A stretch of DNA of 64,000 nucleotides, taken from Mercurialis annua (lineage: Eukaryota; Streptophyta; Magnoliopsida; Malpighiales; Euphorbiaceae). Under the pieces are notes generated by a model, which searched no databases, had not been told where the DNA came from, and worked only from the letters and a program-made list of their open reading frames with translations. The position numbers and the translations under genes were made by a program. This document shows positions 9,482 through 19,359 of this stretch, piece after piece. Numbering within the stretch: the stretch's first letter is position 1; each line of letters opens with the position of its first letter. The DNA is taken from NCBI RefSeq assembly GCF_937616625.2, contig NC_065570.1, forward strand, positions 16,874,001 to 16,938,000, in the 5' to 3' direction.

Positions 9482-12400
9482 CTAGTGCCATTGGCTACTA
9501 TATCTAAGCCCCATCTTCTCAAGATGTAAATCTAATTGACTCTGGGTCATGGGCTTTGTCAGTGGGTCAGCCGTGTTTTCGGCTGATGCTATCTTTTGGA
9601 GAGACACATCTCCTTTTCCAACAATTTCTCGGATAATATGATATCGCCTTTCTATGTGTTTGGATTTTTGGTGAGACCGGGGTTCCTTTACCTGGGCTAT
9701 AGCACCATTGTTGTCGCAGAAAAGAGGAATTGCGGACTCAATGGTAGGAACAACACCAAGTTCAGAAACAAACTTCTTAATCCAAACAGCTTCCTTTGCA
9801 GCATCTGATGCCGCAATATACTCGGCTTCTGTAGTGGAATCTGCAGTGGTTTCTTGTTTGGAACTCTTCCAACTCACTGCTCCTCCATTACACGTGAATA
9901 CGAATCCAGATATAGACTTACGATCGTCTATATCTGATTGAAAATCAGAATCTGTAAAGCCATCTATTTTAAGATCACCTCCTCCATATGTTAAGATCAT
10001 ATCTTTAGTTCTTCTCAAGTACTTAAAGATATTCTTAACCGTCATCCAGTGTTCTGAACCTGGATTGGATTGATATCTGCTAGTCAAACTAACTGCATAG
10101 GCAATATCTGGCCGCGTACACAACATAGCGTACATAAGACTACCAATTGCCGAAGCATATGGTATCTTTGCCATTTCAACTCTTTCTTCAGAAGTCTTTG
10201 GAGACATTTCCTTCGAAAGGTGAATTCCATGCCTAACAGGAATCAATCCTCTCTTAGAATTTTCCATATTGAACTTTTTCAATATCTTTTCTAAGTAGAG
10301 CCTTTGGGAGAGACCAATCATTCTCTTAGATCTATTTCTATAGAGTCTAATGCCGAGAATGTAAGTCGCTTCTCCGAGGTCTTTCATGGAAAAAGTTTTG
10401 GACAACCAAAGCTTTACAGAGGTTAACATACCGACATCATTTCCTATTAGTAAAATATCATCTACGTATAAGACTAGGAAAGTAATTGCACTCCCACTAA
10501 CCTTCTTGTAAACACATGGTTCATCTTCGTTTTTGATAAACTCGTAACTCTTTATAGCTTCATCAAAACGACGATTCCAACTTCTCGAAGCTTGCTTCAA
10601 TCCATATATGGATCGTTTTAGTTTACACACCTTGGAACCTTCTTCGGATTCAAAACCCTTAGGTTGTTCCATATAGATTTCCTCCTCAATATGTCCATTA
10701 AGGAATGCAGTCTTGACATCCATTTGCCAAACCTCATAATCTAAATGTGCAGCTATGGCAAGAAGAATCCGGATGGACTTAAGCATGGCTACCGGCGAGA
10801 AAGTCTCTTCATAATCGACTCCTTGCCTCTGGCGAAACCCTTTCGCAACAAGCCTAGCTTTAAAAGTTTCCACTTTTCCATCAGCACCAATTTTACGCTT
10901 GAAGATCCATTTGTTCCCTATTGGTATAATTCCTTCGGGTGGATCAACTAGCTCCCATACTTGGTTACTGTACATGGAATCCATTTCGGATTTCATAGCT
11001 TCAAGCCATCTTGAAGAATCTATATCACATATAGCTTCCTCATAAGTAGAGGGATCAACTATTTGATCATTTTCTTCATGAATGAACAACTCTTGTATAT
11101 CATGAAGAAAACCATATCTCTCTGGTGGATGAGATACCCTACTTGATCTTCGAGGTGTTTCTGTAGATTTTACTAATTCTGGTTCACTATGGGTTTTATC
11201 AAACTCCATTGTATCATTTTGTTGGTCTTTAGATGACTCCTCATCTAATTCTATATTCCTTCCTTTGCCCCCTTCTTGAATAAACTCTTTTTCAAGAAAT
11301 TGGGCATCCCGACTAACCTTAATGGTTTGTTCGGATGGAATATAGAAATAATATCCTAAACTGTCTTTAGGATAACCAACGAACCTTCCCATGATTGATC
11401 TCGATTCCAACTTGTCGGTTATCAACTTTTTAATATATGCCGAACATCCCCAAATCTTAATATGCTTAAGACTTGGTTCCTTACCATACCATATCGCATA
11501 CGGTATTCTCGGAGTGGATTTAGTTGGAACTCGATTTAGAATATAATTTGCGCTAAGAAGTGCATGACCCCATAATGAAATGGGTAAATCAGTATAGCTC
11601 ATCATTGATCGTACCATGTCTAACAATATACGATTCCTCCGTTCTGATACACCATTCAATTGTGGTGTTCCCGGAGGAGTCAGTTGGGAAATAATACCGC
11701 ATTCTTTTAAGAATGTACCAAATTCCGTACTCAAGTATTCACCTCCTCGATCAGATCGAAGGATTTTAATACTTTTTCCAATTTGGTTTTCTACTTCATT
11801 TTTGAAATCTTTGAATTTTTCAATAGCTTCACTCTTGTTCTTCATAAGAACAACATATCCATACCGTGATAAATCATCGGTGAAGGTAATGAAGTATAAA
11901 TAACCACCTCGTGCCATTTCTTTAAATGGTCCACATACATCACTATGTATGATCTCCAAAACATCTTTGGCTCTACCACTTTGTCTAACAAAGGGTGATC
12001 GGGTCATCTTGCCTTTAAGACATGACTCACAAGTCGAAATTGATGCAGAATCAAGATTGCTCAATATTCCCATCTTATCCAACTTGTTAAGTCTATCTTC
12101 CGCAATATGTCCTAATCGTAAGTGCCAAAGTTGTTTCGAGGTTTGATTACTTACGGTATTTATTTCTATAACATTATTTGTATTACTAGCATCTTCATTT
12201 ATACAATAAAGACCATTTTGTACATAACCATAACCAACGATTGCATTATTATAGATAATTTTACAAACATCCTTTGTAAATAGAAAATCATATCCTAATC
12301 TTGTCATACAAGAAATAGACATGATATTTCTATAAGCGTTCGGTAAGTACAAAACATTGTTTAAATACAAAACATGCTTATACAACAAAATAGAAGACGA

Positions 12401-12742
12401 TCCTATAGCTTTAGCCGCAACACTTGCGTTATTTCCAAGCTTCAAGATCACTTCATCCTTGTCCAACTTCCTCTCATTTGCTAGATCCTGTAAGGATGAA
12501 CAAATGTGAGAACTAGCTCCGGTATCTAATACCCAAGCTTTGGACGAGCTATTGTTATTGGAATTGAAAGAACAAGAAATAGACATACCCTCACCGGGAT
12601 TTTCATTCTTCTTGTTCTTGCCCTTAAATTCCTTATACTTAGGGCAATTTCGTTTCCAATGTCCCTCGCCCTCGCAAAAGAAACACTTCCCTTTGTTCTC
12701 TGAGGTGCGCTTCCTTTTTGCAATGGCCTTTTGGGCCTTCAA
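9482..12742 (-). CDS. Copia pol polyprotein (zinc knuckle, protease, integrase, RT, RNase H)
   Basis: Open frame of 1086 codons. Domains: gag-type CCHC zinc knuckle (C20, C23, H28, C33); aspartic protease with DTGASSH at 73-79; pre-integrase zinc-binding region (H207, H212, C238, C241); integrase core DDE at D268, D331, E367 with 35 residues between the last two; RT with D675 (QMDVKTAF) and YVDD at 759-762; RNase H with D931, E974 and D1010. The stop lies just upstream of the PPT. All catalytic residues I looked for are present, so the enzymes look functional. The annotated start is only where the open frame begins (a TTG codon): the zinc knuckle belongs to Gag, and the real product is presumably a Gag-Pol polyprotein. 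It makes and integrates cDNA in virus-like particles. Confidence 0.93.
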   Translation of the reverse strand: MKAQKAIAKRKRTSENKGKCFFCEGEGHWKRNCPKYKEFKGKNKKNENPGEGMSISCSFNSNNNSSSKAWVLDTGASSHICSSLQDLANERKLDKDEVILKLGNNASVAAKAIGSSSILLYKHVLYLNNVLYLPNAYRNIMSISCMTRLGYDFLFTKDVCKIIYNNAIVGYGYVQNGLYCINEDASNTNNVIEINTVSNQTSKQLWHLRLGHIAEDRLNKLDKMGILSNLDSASISTCESCLKGKMTRSPFVRQSGRAKDVLEIIHSDVCGPFKEMARGGYLYFITFTDDLSRYGYVVLMKNKSEAIEKFKDFKNEVENQIGKSIKILRSDRGGEYLSTEFGTFLKECGIISQLTPPGTPQLNGVSERRNRILLDMVRSMMSYTDLPISLWGHALLSANYILNRVPTKSTPRIPYAIWYGKEPSLKHIKIWGCSAYIKKLITDKLESRSIMGRFVGYPKDSLGYYFYIPSEQTIKVSRDAQFLEKEFIQEGGKGRNIELDEESSKDQQNDTMEFDKTHSEPELVKSTETPRRSSRVSHPPERYGFLHDIQELFIHEENDQIVDPSTYEEAICDIDSSRWLEAMKSEMDSMYSNQVWELVDPPEGIIPIGNKWIFKRKIGADGKVETFKARLVAKGFRQRQGVDYEETFSPVAMLKSIRILLAIAAHLDYEVWQMDVKTAFLNGHIEEEIYMEQPKGFESEEGSKVCKLKRSIYGLKQASRSWNRRFDEAIKSYEFIKNEDEPCVYKKVSGSAITFLVLYVDDILLIGNDVGMLTSVKLWLSKTFSMKDLGEATYILGIRLYRNRSKRMIGLSQRLYLEKILKKFNMENSKRGLIPVRHGIHLSKEMSPKTSEERVEMAKIPYASAIGSLMYAMLCTRPDIAYAVSLTSRYQSNPGSEHWMTVKNIFKYLRRTKDMILTYGGGDLKIDGFTDSDFQSDIDDRKSISGFVFTCNGGAVSWKSSKQETTADSTTEAEYIAASDAAKEAVWIKKFVSELGVVPTIESAIPLFCDNNGAIAQVKEPRSHQKSKHIERRYHIIREIVGKGDVSLQKIASAENTADPLTKPMTQSQLDLHLEKMGLRYSSQWH

Positions 12743-13407
12743 AACATTCTTCTTAGTTTTCTTCTTCTTAGTCTTACTAGAAAAGCAACCACAAGAGAAA
12801 CTTCCTTTCCCTTAGCATTGTTCTTTTGAGCGGTTATCAACATGCTTGATAACTCTGCAAGTGTACATTCTATCCGATTCATATAGTAATTCGTGATGAA
12901 ATTACCATACGAATCCGGAAGGGATTGAAGGATCATATCCGTTTGGAGATTGAAGTCCATGATGAAATCTAGACCCTCTAGACGTTCGATACATCGAATC
13001 ATCATGTTCACATGTTCTCCAACATCTTTTCCCTCTGAGAGCTTTGCTCGAAATAATTGCTTAGATATCTCATATCTAGCAGAACGACTTGATTCACCAT
13101 ACAACTCTTGTAAGTGAAACAATATTTCGCGGGCTCCCGGATATTTCTCGTGTTGCTTTTGCAACTCGTTATTCATAGATGCCAACATGTAGCACTTGGC
13201 TTGTTCGTCATCTAACTTCCACTTGCGCAATGCCTCATGTTCCTCAGGAGATGCCTCAATCGGCAATGGTCCCGGAGCATTTGCCTCAAGAACATATGCT
13301 ATGTGTTCACTTGCAAGAACTATTTTGAGATTTCTTAACCAATCAACAAAGTTAGGACCCACTAGTCGATTATTATCGAGAATGCTACTTAATGGATTCG
13401 ATTTCAT
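12739..13407 (-). CDS. Copia Gag (UBN2/gag-polypeptide type), N-terminal part
   Basis: 222 codons starting MKSNPLSSILDNNRLVG, then the copia Gag core (WLRNLKIVL, near 24-32; later a helix-rich region with LFRAKLSEGKDVGEHVNMM and LQSLPDSYGNF). The start ATG at 13405-13407 is the first in a well-formed frame after the long leader. The frame ends in a basic tail (VRLRRRKLRRMF) that is pol sequence read in the wrong frame, and stops at 12739-12741 overlapping the pol frame. Copia elements usually encode Gag and Pol in one frame, so a one-base shift lies near 12775-12815, next to an A4 run on the plus strand (12781-12784). It could be a mutation of this copy or a translational frameshift site. Gag would form the particle. 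Confidence 0.85.
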   Translation of the reverse strand: MKSNPLSSILDNNRLVGPNFVDWLRNLKIVLASEHIAYVLEANAPGPLPIEASPEEHEALRKWKLDDEQAKCYMLASMNNELQKQHEKYPGAREILFHLQELYGESSRSARYEISKQLFRAKLSEGKDVGEHVNMMIRCIERLEGLDFIMDFNLQTDMILQSLPDSYGNFITNYYMNRIECTLAELSSMLITAQKNNAKGKEVSLVVAFLVRLRRRKLRRMF

Positions 13408-14850
13408 CTTATCTTATCAACCTATGGATAGCAAAGATCTCTAATTAGTATTCGTGTTATTTTGTATATTTAACCATAATGATTTGGTCTTTATCAAAAT
13501 GGCCTCCCACTATCTTTTTCGAATCCTACACTTCCAAAATAGGAAACGTGAATCTTTGTTGGAAAAGATTTCAAGTGGGTGATTGAATTCTTATATTCAT
13601 TTATCTTTCCCTCAAGTACTTAATGCTATTCTTGGGATCAAAATGATATATAAGTGAACAATTACTTGTTCATCATATCTCATATGAGGTTCAATCATTT
13701 CCGGCTCCTAATGCTTTCACCCTCAAGTACTTAATGCTATTCTTAGGTTTCCACATTAGTTAAGTTTAACCCATTGAATCAACTAAGATGTATCGATTTG
13801 AATAATATACGACTCAGGTACGCCTAATTGCCTTTCTCGCCGTATATTATATCGACTACACCCGTAACATCTCATGCTTAACAATAAACTCAACAACATC
13901 TCTTGACGATATCATCTCACCCCTATGTATCCATAGCCGACAAGATGATAACTCAAAGCGTGTTAGTTTATTGCTCCAATGGAGAGCCATTGATAAACAA
14001 TTTAATGATTAATCAATATAAACTTAATCTTTTAACTTTTAGGAAGATTTCTTAGGGTTTTAAGTTATTCAGGTCTCACTAAACACACAATACATTTTAG
14101 CATGCATCTCATACATATTAAAGCTAAAATTAATCATGCAATCACACATGTATGATCATGGACTTCCTAGGTCTCATTCTTTAGCCACAAAAGAATGAGC
14201 AAACTATTACATATCTCGGAAATGATTCTTTAATCATTCACTATGCAATATCTGCTTTCTTTAGGTATAGAGGAATCGTCCTAGAACCTCCGAAAGCCTC
14301 AACCGATCGCTGATCCTCAAAAAAAAATTTATTTTTTATTTTACGTTTTTTTTTTTTTCCGAGTCGGAAACTTTTTCCCCGGTTGTAAAACCCCTTTTTC
14401 AGCATTTCGGTTTTTACGGAAAAATTTTTTTTTTTTTTTTTTCGGGCCGAAAACTTTTTCCCGGGTGTAAAACCCGTTTTTCAGCATTTTTGTTTTTTAT
14501 GAAAAAAAATATTAATTTTTTTTTTCGGTTTTTTTTTTTTTTTTTTCGGGTTTCGCTTTTTCCGCATATTCCGTTGATGACAACATAATGCACAAGCGAA
14601 TCACGTATTGTGTTAAATGATCACATTAGAAAAATTCCCAGGATAGATTGGAGGGTCACGAGCGGACCACTTAAGTACCAATCTCCTAGACAGAATTTAT
14701 TCAAATGTAATTAATATCACAATAGCGTTTGTTCATCTTAAAAAAAAAATCCCTCGGAATTATAAATTACATGCCCAATAATAATTCCTAAGTCCATGAT
14801 TATTTATACATTTATTCAATCGTAAAGCGTTAATACTTGATGATACGGTG
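13408..14850 (-). other. Copia 5' leader with homopolymer tracts
   Basis: About 1.44 kb between PBS and gag ATG with no long ORF. At about 14320-14560 it holds a degenerate direct duplication of ~90 bp (each unit with CGGAAACTTTTTCCC- and GTAAAACCC-type words) separated by T runs of 10-18. The leader would be the 5' untranslated and packaging region. The AAGTACTTAATGCTATTCTT word also occurs twice (about 13615 and 13725). Confidence 0.75.
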
Positions 14851-14862
14851 GCTCCGATACCA
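14851..14862 (-). other. Copia primer binding site (initiator tRNA-Met)
   Basis: The minus strand reads TGGTATCGGAGC, one mismatch from TGGTATCAGAGC, the complement of the plant initiator tRNA-Met 3' end. It lies one base inside the 5' LTR end at 14864. It primes minus-strand cDNA synthesis. Confidence 0.88.
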
Positions 14863-14863
14863 C

Positions 14864-16850
14864 TGTTGGCGCAGCGGGAGGCGCGGGTCCGAATCGTATA
14901 TTTCAATTCAAAATCGAAATTCCAACAATCCGGATCCTAAAGTTGATCATATCAACAACAAATGGATCGTCGTATCATTTATTAATTAAAGCACGCATCT
15001 AGGAATCGTAAGAAGAATACCTATGTCGATTCTCCAACGATTCTTGTAGTCCCGAAAGTACGGCGACCTCAAGCTCGTCCACACGAGTATGCGTCCGATT
15101 GAATCCTCGCCTTGAAGTAATCCTGCAAGAGTTCCTCTTGCCGAGCAGCCCTAAGCTCAAACTCTCGCCGCGATCACTACCTTGCTCGGATGTATGAAAA
15201 ACGTCGCCAAGTTTTTCCCGTGATTGATGAATACTTGAACTCCTTCAAGTGCTTTCTCTCTCTACAACTTTGTAGTGAGATGTGTGTAGTGTGGTGTGAA
15301 ATGAGCAAGGACATGCTCTATTTATAGGCTAGAGCATGCCTTAAGAATGCAACACCTTGCATGCTAGGTGTCACACACCAAGCAAAGGTGTTGCCACCAC
15401 ATGACACCTTTCATGTGGTGACATCACATAGGTGACATCATATAGGTGATGTCATCATATGACATCACATATAAGCTTATTTCCTTATCTCATTACTTCA
15501 CCATGACATCATCATTCCATTAACTTATGATTAGTGCTTTAAGTATCATTAATTACACTAATTAATTACTTAAGCCTTCTAATCATAAAACTTGGTTAAA
15601 ATATAATTAGGTTCCTACTAATTTATAACTCTTATAAATTAGTCCCTAATTAACTTGGACATAGTACAATTAGGTTCCTACTAATTTATAACTCTTACAA
15701 ATTAGTCCCTAATTTGTACTTGTTTTTCATCTTAGATTAATTTCCGAGATATGCTAGTATCTATATGAAATCGATCTTTTGTAAACTCAATCGGTTGCAC
15801 ACTCTATTGTGTGTGACTAACTAGGTTCACATCTATATGGCAACGAGAGTCATAAGAAACGCCTTTCTTATATTAAATAATTAAATCCCATTTAATTATT
15901 AATTCTCGTAGATCGAGAGTGACGTCTAGCAACATATCACGACCCCCGAATAGAGATGAATGTTTCGATGCATTCTTTATGAACCAATGTTCATAATACC
16001 GTACACTCAAAATTCCCTTCAGCTAAGATTCCAATCTCAACTAGTGTCACGGTTAAGTCAAACACTGTTTGTCTTGATCATATGACCTCATCTCTCAGTT
16101 CTAATTCTTGATAAATATGACTTCCACTAGAAACAACTTTCTATGTAAGTCATATACACCTGCGCAGGTTTTATCATCCATCAAGAACAATTTGAGATAG
16201 CATAGAATCTTGTCTCCGTTCATCCAGAGTGATGAATCCTTTCTAGGTTAAACCCCTATCTCCATATACAACTAACTAGAGCCAACACATCCCGCGGCTC
16301 TAGCTCATGAAAGATCTAGAGTTAAGGAGTATCAAACTCTAATCACCTATATACAAGATAGTGTCACCGCAAGTCAAAGGACATATGTACAATTATGAAC
16401 TAGATGACATTAAATTGACTTTAATGAATTATCATGTATAAGTCATCTAGCGTCACTTGTTCGACTCACTCAACACCTTGAGTGTCCACATGTTTATTCT
16501 GATCCCCATCAAGTAGTATGAGACTCACTACTTCCTATAATTAGTAACTCTTTACTAATCAGGAGAATAAACAGAGGTGACGATCTTTTCGGGATAATGC
16601 GATGCCCTTATTCGTAGGACCCCATCGATCGTGAACGATTATTTAGATCACTTGTATAATAGAATCTGTCACTCATATTCTTACTACCTTAAGAATAGAT
16701 TCTATCACAATGTGATAAGGACAATATGTATTAAATAAACACTTAGTTGATGAGACACTTAGTTCAAATAAAAACATATATATCATTGCCAATGGGATTT
16801 GTTTATACAAGAATAAATACAAAATGGCCCTAGGGCACAAACTACCAACA
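14864..16850 (-). repeat. Copia 5' LTR
   Basis: 1987 bp, the partner of 7481-9467, with the same ends and the same promoter features: TATAAATAG at 15318-15326 (minus) and TGACATCA cluster at about 15419-15511. This copy drives transcription of the element. It is followed on the plus strand by CTTTA, the target duplication. Confidence 0.95.
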
Positions 16851-18903
16851 CTTTAGACATTCGGTAAGTGTTCTAAGCATATCCCTTGTTGCTTAATTCA
16901 GTGATTTTCTTGTCCCTTCGAATTGGATTCATTAGTTATGGCATTTGGTTGATTGTAGGCTTGTTCTTGTCAATTGTACTTTGGGTGGATTGATTTGGTT
17001 GAGTTAATTGGAGGATTAATACATTGGGTAATGTTTTGAATTGAAATTCTGGTTTTAAGCTTTATTGAAAATCTGGAAATCCACTATAGGATGATTATAG
17101 GTTGTTAGTTAACAACTAATTCATTGGGGGGTTTGTGATAAATTGGCTAAGGTTAAATCATAGGTTAATTAATGTTTTACAAAGATTAAATCGCTGTTTT
17201 GAAATGACTTATATTGCTGGAAATTACTTTAAGGTTGATCTTAAGTAATTGTAATGCTACTTGGGGTGAGATTGGATTAAATGGTTAACCAACGTTTTGG
17301 CCAAATGTTGAAGGCATATTGAAGATGGTTTTTAGTAAATATAAGAGGTTGAAAACTATGTTTTTAAACATATTAAAAGGATGTTAGCCTTATTCTAGAT
17401 TGTGGTTAACATGGGTTAAGTAATTAATTAAAGGCATGTAAGGTGTAAGATGGTTGTTTTATGTTTAGCTAAGTTATTTTAGTTTCAAGTTGATACTTGA
17501 ATTATGTTGAATCTTATTGATTCTATTTACGGTGATATATTCAAGTGTACCTTGGGTGTTACTTGTCAAGTGTTGGCAAGCTTATTTGGCTAAATTATGT
17601 TTTGACATTATTAAGTTAAGGTATGAGTTCTTATTAAAATAACTTTGGTTTGATTTAAGAGTTTGGTTTTAACTTTGGTTTATGTATGAGTCGGGTTAGA
17701 CGTGGTCTCCCGACATGTGATGTTGAGCTATACTGCAGTTAAGGCTAACACACTACTTTGGGAAATTTTTCGATTTTAAATAAAGTATGTAAGTTATGAA
17801 AGGACTTTGGTTTTGTTTCAAAGATAAGAACTCACCTAACTTAATTTGCCTAACTTTGTTATTTGGTTTGAATGAAATATTTTGGATATACATTGGTTGT
17901 ACTTGGTCACCTTGGTTGATTCTTTGGTTGTGTTCGAGATGCTAGTCCTATGTGGTGTCTAGTATTCTTAGAGTTAGGGCTTGTTCGAATTTTAACTCGT
18001 ACATTGTTTTAGACCCGTCGACTGCTCGTGCTTCGGAGTCTACGAGGGTTAGCTGTTTGCCAAGATTTCACGTGGATAAGCAAGCAGTGAGTTTGTAGTG
18101 TTATTTACCGCTTTATTAAGTACCGCAATGTTATTTTAGTATGTCAAATGTTTGTGAACTGTTTTAAGGATTATGGATCTGGATTGAAACGAGCTACTCG
18201 ATAGGCTTGTATCGAGACTGTGTGCACCGGTAAGTACTTGGGATTGGCTGACTAATGTCTGGCCTACTTTGGGAATCGATGAGGATTTGTTCCCATCTAC
18301 TTTGGGTTAAATACTTTGGGATTTCATTTCAATACTGTTTTTCCATAATCGAATATATATTAGTATAAAAGGATTTGTTTTAAGGGTTTTAAACTTAATA
18401 AATGTAAATAGCATTATGAACTCATCTCAGTATATCTGACCCCGTTGTTTTCCCAATTTTTCCAGGCTAATGATTTGAGAGAGTTGGTCGATCTCCGATT
18501 TCTTGATTCCTTCGGAGGTTCTTTTGTTTAATAAGCTAGTCAACTGTTTTATATTCTTAGACCGCAGTAGAACTAGTATGTCGTTTATGATTATCTTATA
18601 CTTTGGTTTGTCGGAGTGGTCCGACTATTTAGTATCGGTGTTGGCATGTTATACATTGGATTTGATTTATATAAGGCATGCTTTAAGTCTCGGATTCTAG
18701 CCGAGCATTTCAGACATTTAAGTTATTATATAAGTATTATATAAACTGCTAGACTTAGGTTGGAGTCTCGGTTGCCCCCGAGCAGTGGTTTTCTTGCAGG
18801 TTTAATTTGTATTTAAGGTTATCCGCAAGGCTCGCTACGGGTTTTGGTACGACCATACCCATACCCTAGCGCCGGTCGCGATCCATGAAATTGGGTCGTG
18901 ACA

Positions 18904-19359
18904 GTAATCATAACGATTCACTGTTTTAGCGACTTAAGCAAAACGTTTAAAACGTTACGAAACAAATCCAAATGTTTCACCTTTTTTTAGGGTTAAACCA
19001 AACGTTTAAAACGTTACGAAATAAATCCAAACGTTTCACGTTTATAGCGATTTAAGCCAAACGTTTAAAATGTTACGGAACAAATCCAAACATTTAAAAC
19101 TTTACTTAAAAAATCCTAAACTTTCACCTTTTTTAGTTATTTAAGCCAAACGTTTACAAACGTTGCGAAACAAATCCAAATTTTTTCACCTTTTTATCTA
19201 TTTAAGCCAAACATTTAAAATGTTACGAAACCAATCCAAACTTTTAAAATGTTATGAAACAAATCCAAACGTTTTCACCTTTTTTGAAATTTAAGCTAAA
19301 CTTTTTAACATTAGGAAACAAATCCAAAAATTTCACCTTTTTAGTGATTTAAGCCAAAC
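18904..19359. repeat. A/B satellite array, segment 4
   Basis: It begins with the duplicated GTAAT and the right half of the landmark (CATAACGATTC), then satellite modules very similar to 1915-2300, including the unusual B variant TTTTTTTAGGGTTAA and a B with CACGTTTATAGCG. This shared order of variants shows higher-order duplication. It ends in CAAAC, the TSD of the next LTR. Confidence 0.94.

Larger units (their letters stand above)
7481..16850 (-). mobile_element. Complete Ty1/copia LTR retrotransposon, 9370 bp
   Basis: Full-length element inserted in solo LTR 2 with duplication CTTTA (7476-7480 and 16851-16855). In reading order on the minus strand it has a 5' LTR (14864-16850), PBS for initiator tRNA-Met (14851-14862), a long leader, gag, a pol frame (protease, integrase, RT, RNase H), a PPT (9468-9480) and a 3' LTR (7481-9467). 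Integrase preceding RT is the copia order. The two LTRs are equal in length (1987 bp) and differ at only two sites by eye, so the insertion is recent. Long LTRs and integrase/RT sequence suggest the Angela/SIRE side of copia, a tentative placement. The shift between gag and pol frames may make it non-autonomous. Confidence 0.95.
6960..18903 (+). mobile_element. Solo LTR 2 (TSD GTAAT), split by a copia element
   Basis: A gypsy-type LTR begins TGTAATACCCCGTGTTTTT at 6960 and ends GGGTCGTGACA at 18903. The flanking duplication is GTAAT (6955-6959 and 18904-18908). Without the copia insertion and its 5-bp duplication the LTR is about 2569 bp. Its left part is 6960-7480 and its right part 16851-18903. 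It carries an AACCGG-rich inverted-repeat cassette (7165-7358), a TATA-like box CTATAAAAA (7372-7380), a GTAAGT donor-like site (16864-16869) and a TTTTTCCAG acceptor-like site ending 18465. It has no coding sequence. Confidence 0.9.

Noticed and set aside
9596..13444. Plus-strand open frames inside the copia coding region
   Set aside because: They are antisense shadows of the gag-pol frames, whose domains and catalytic residues are on the minus strand.
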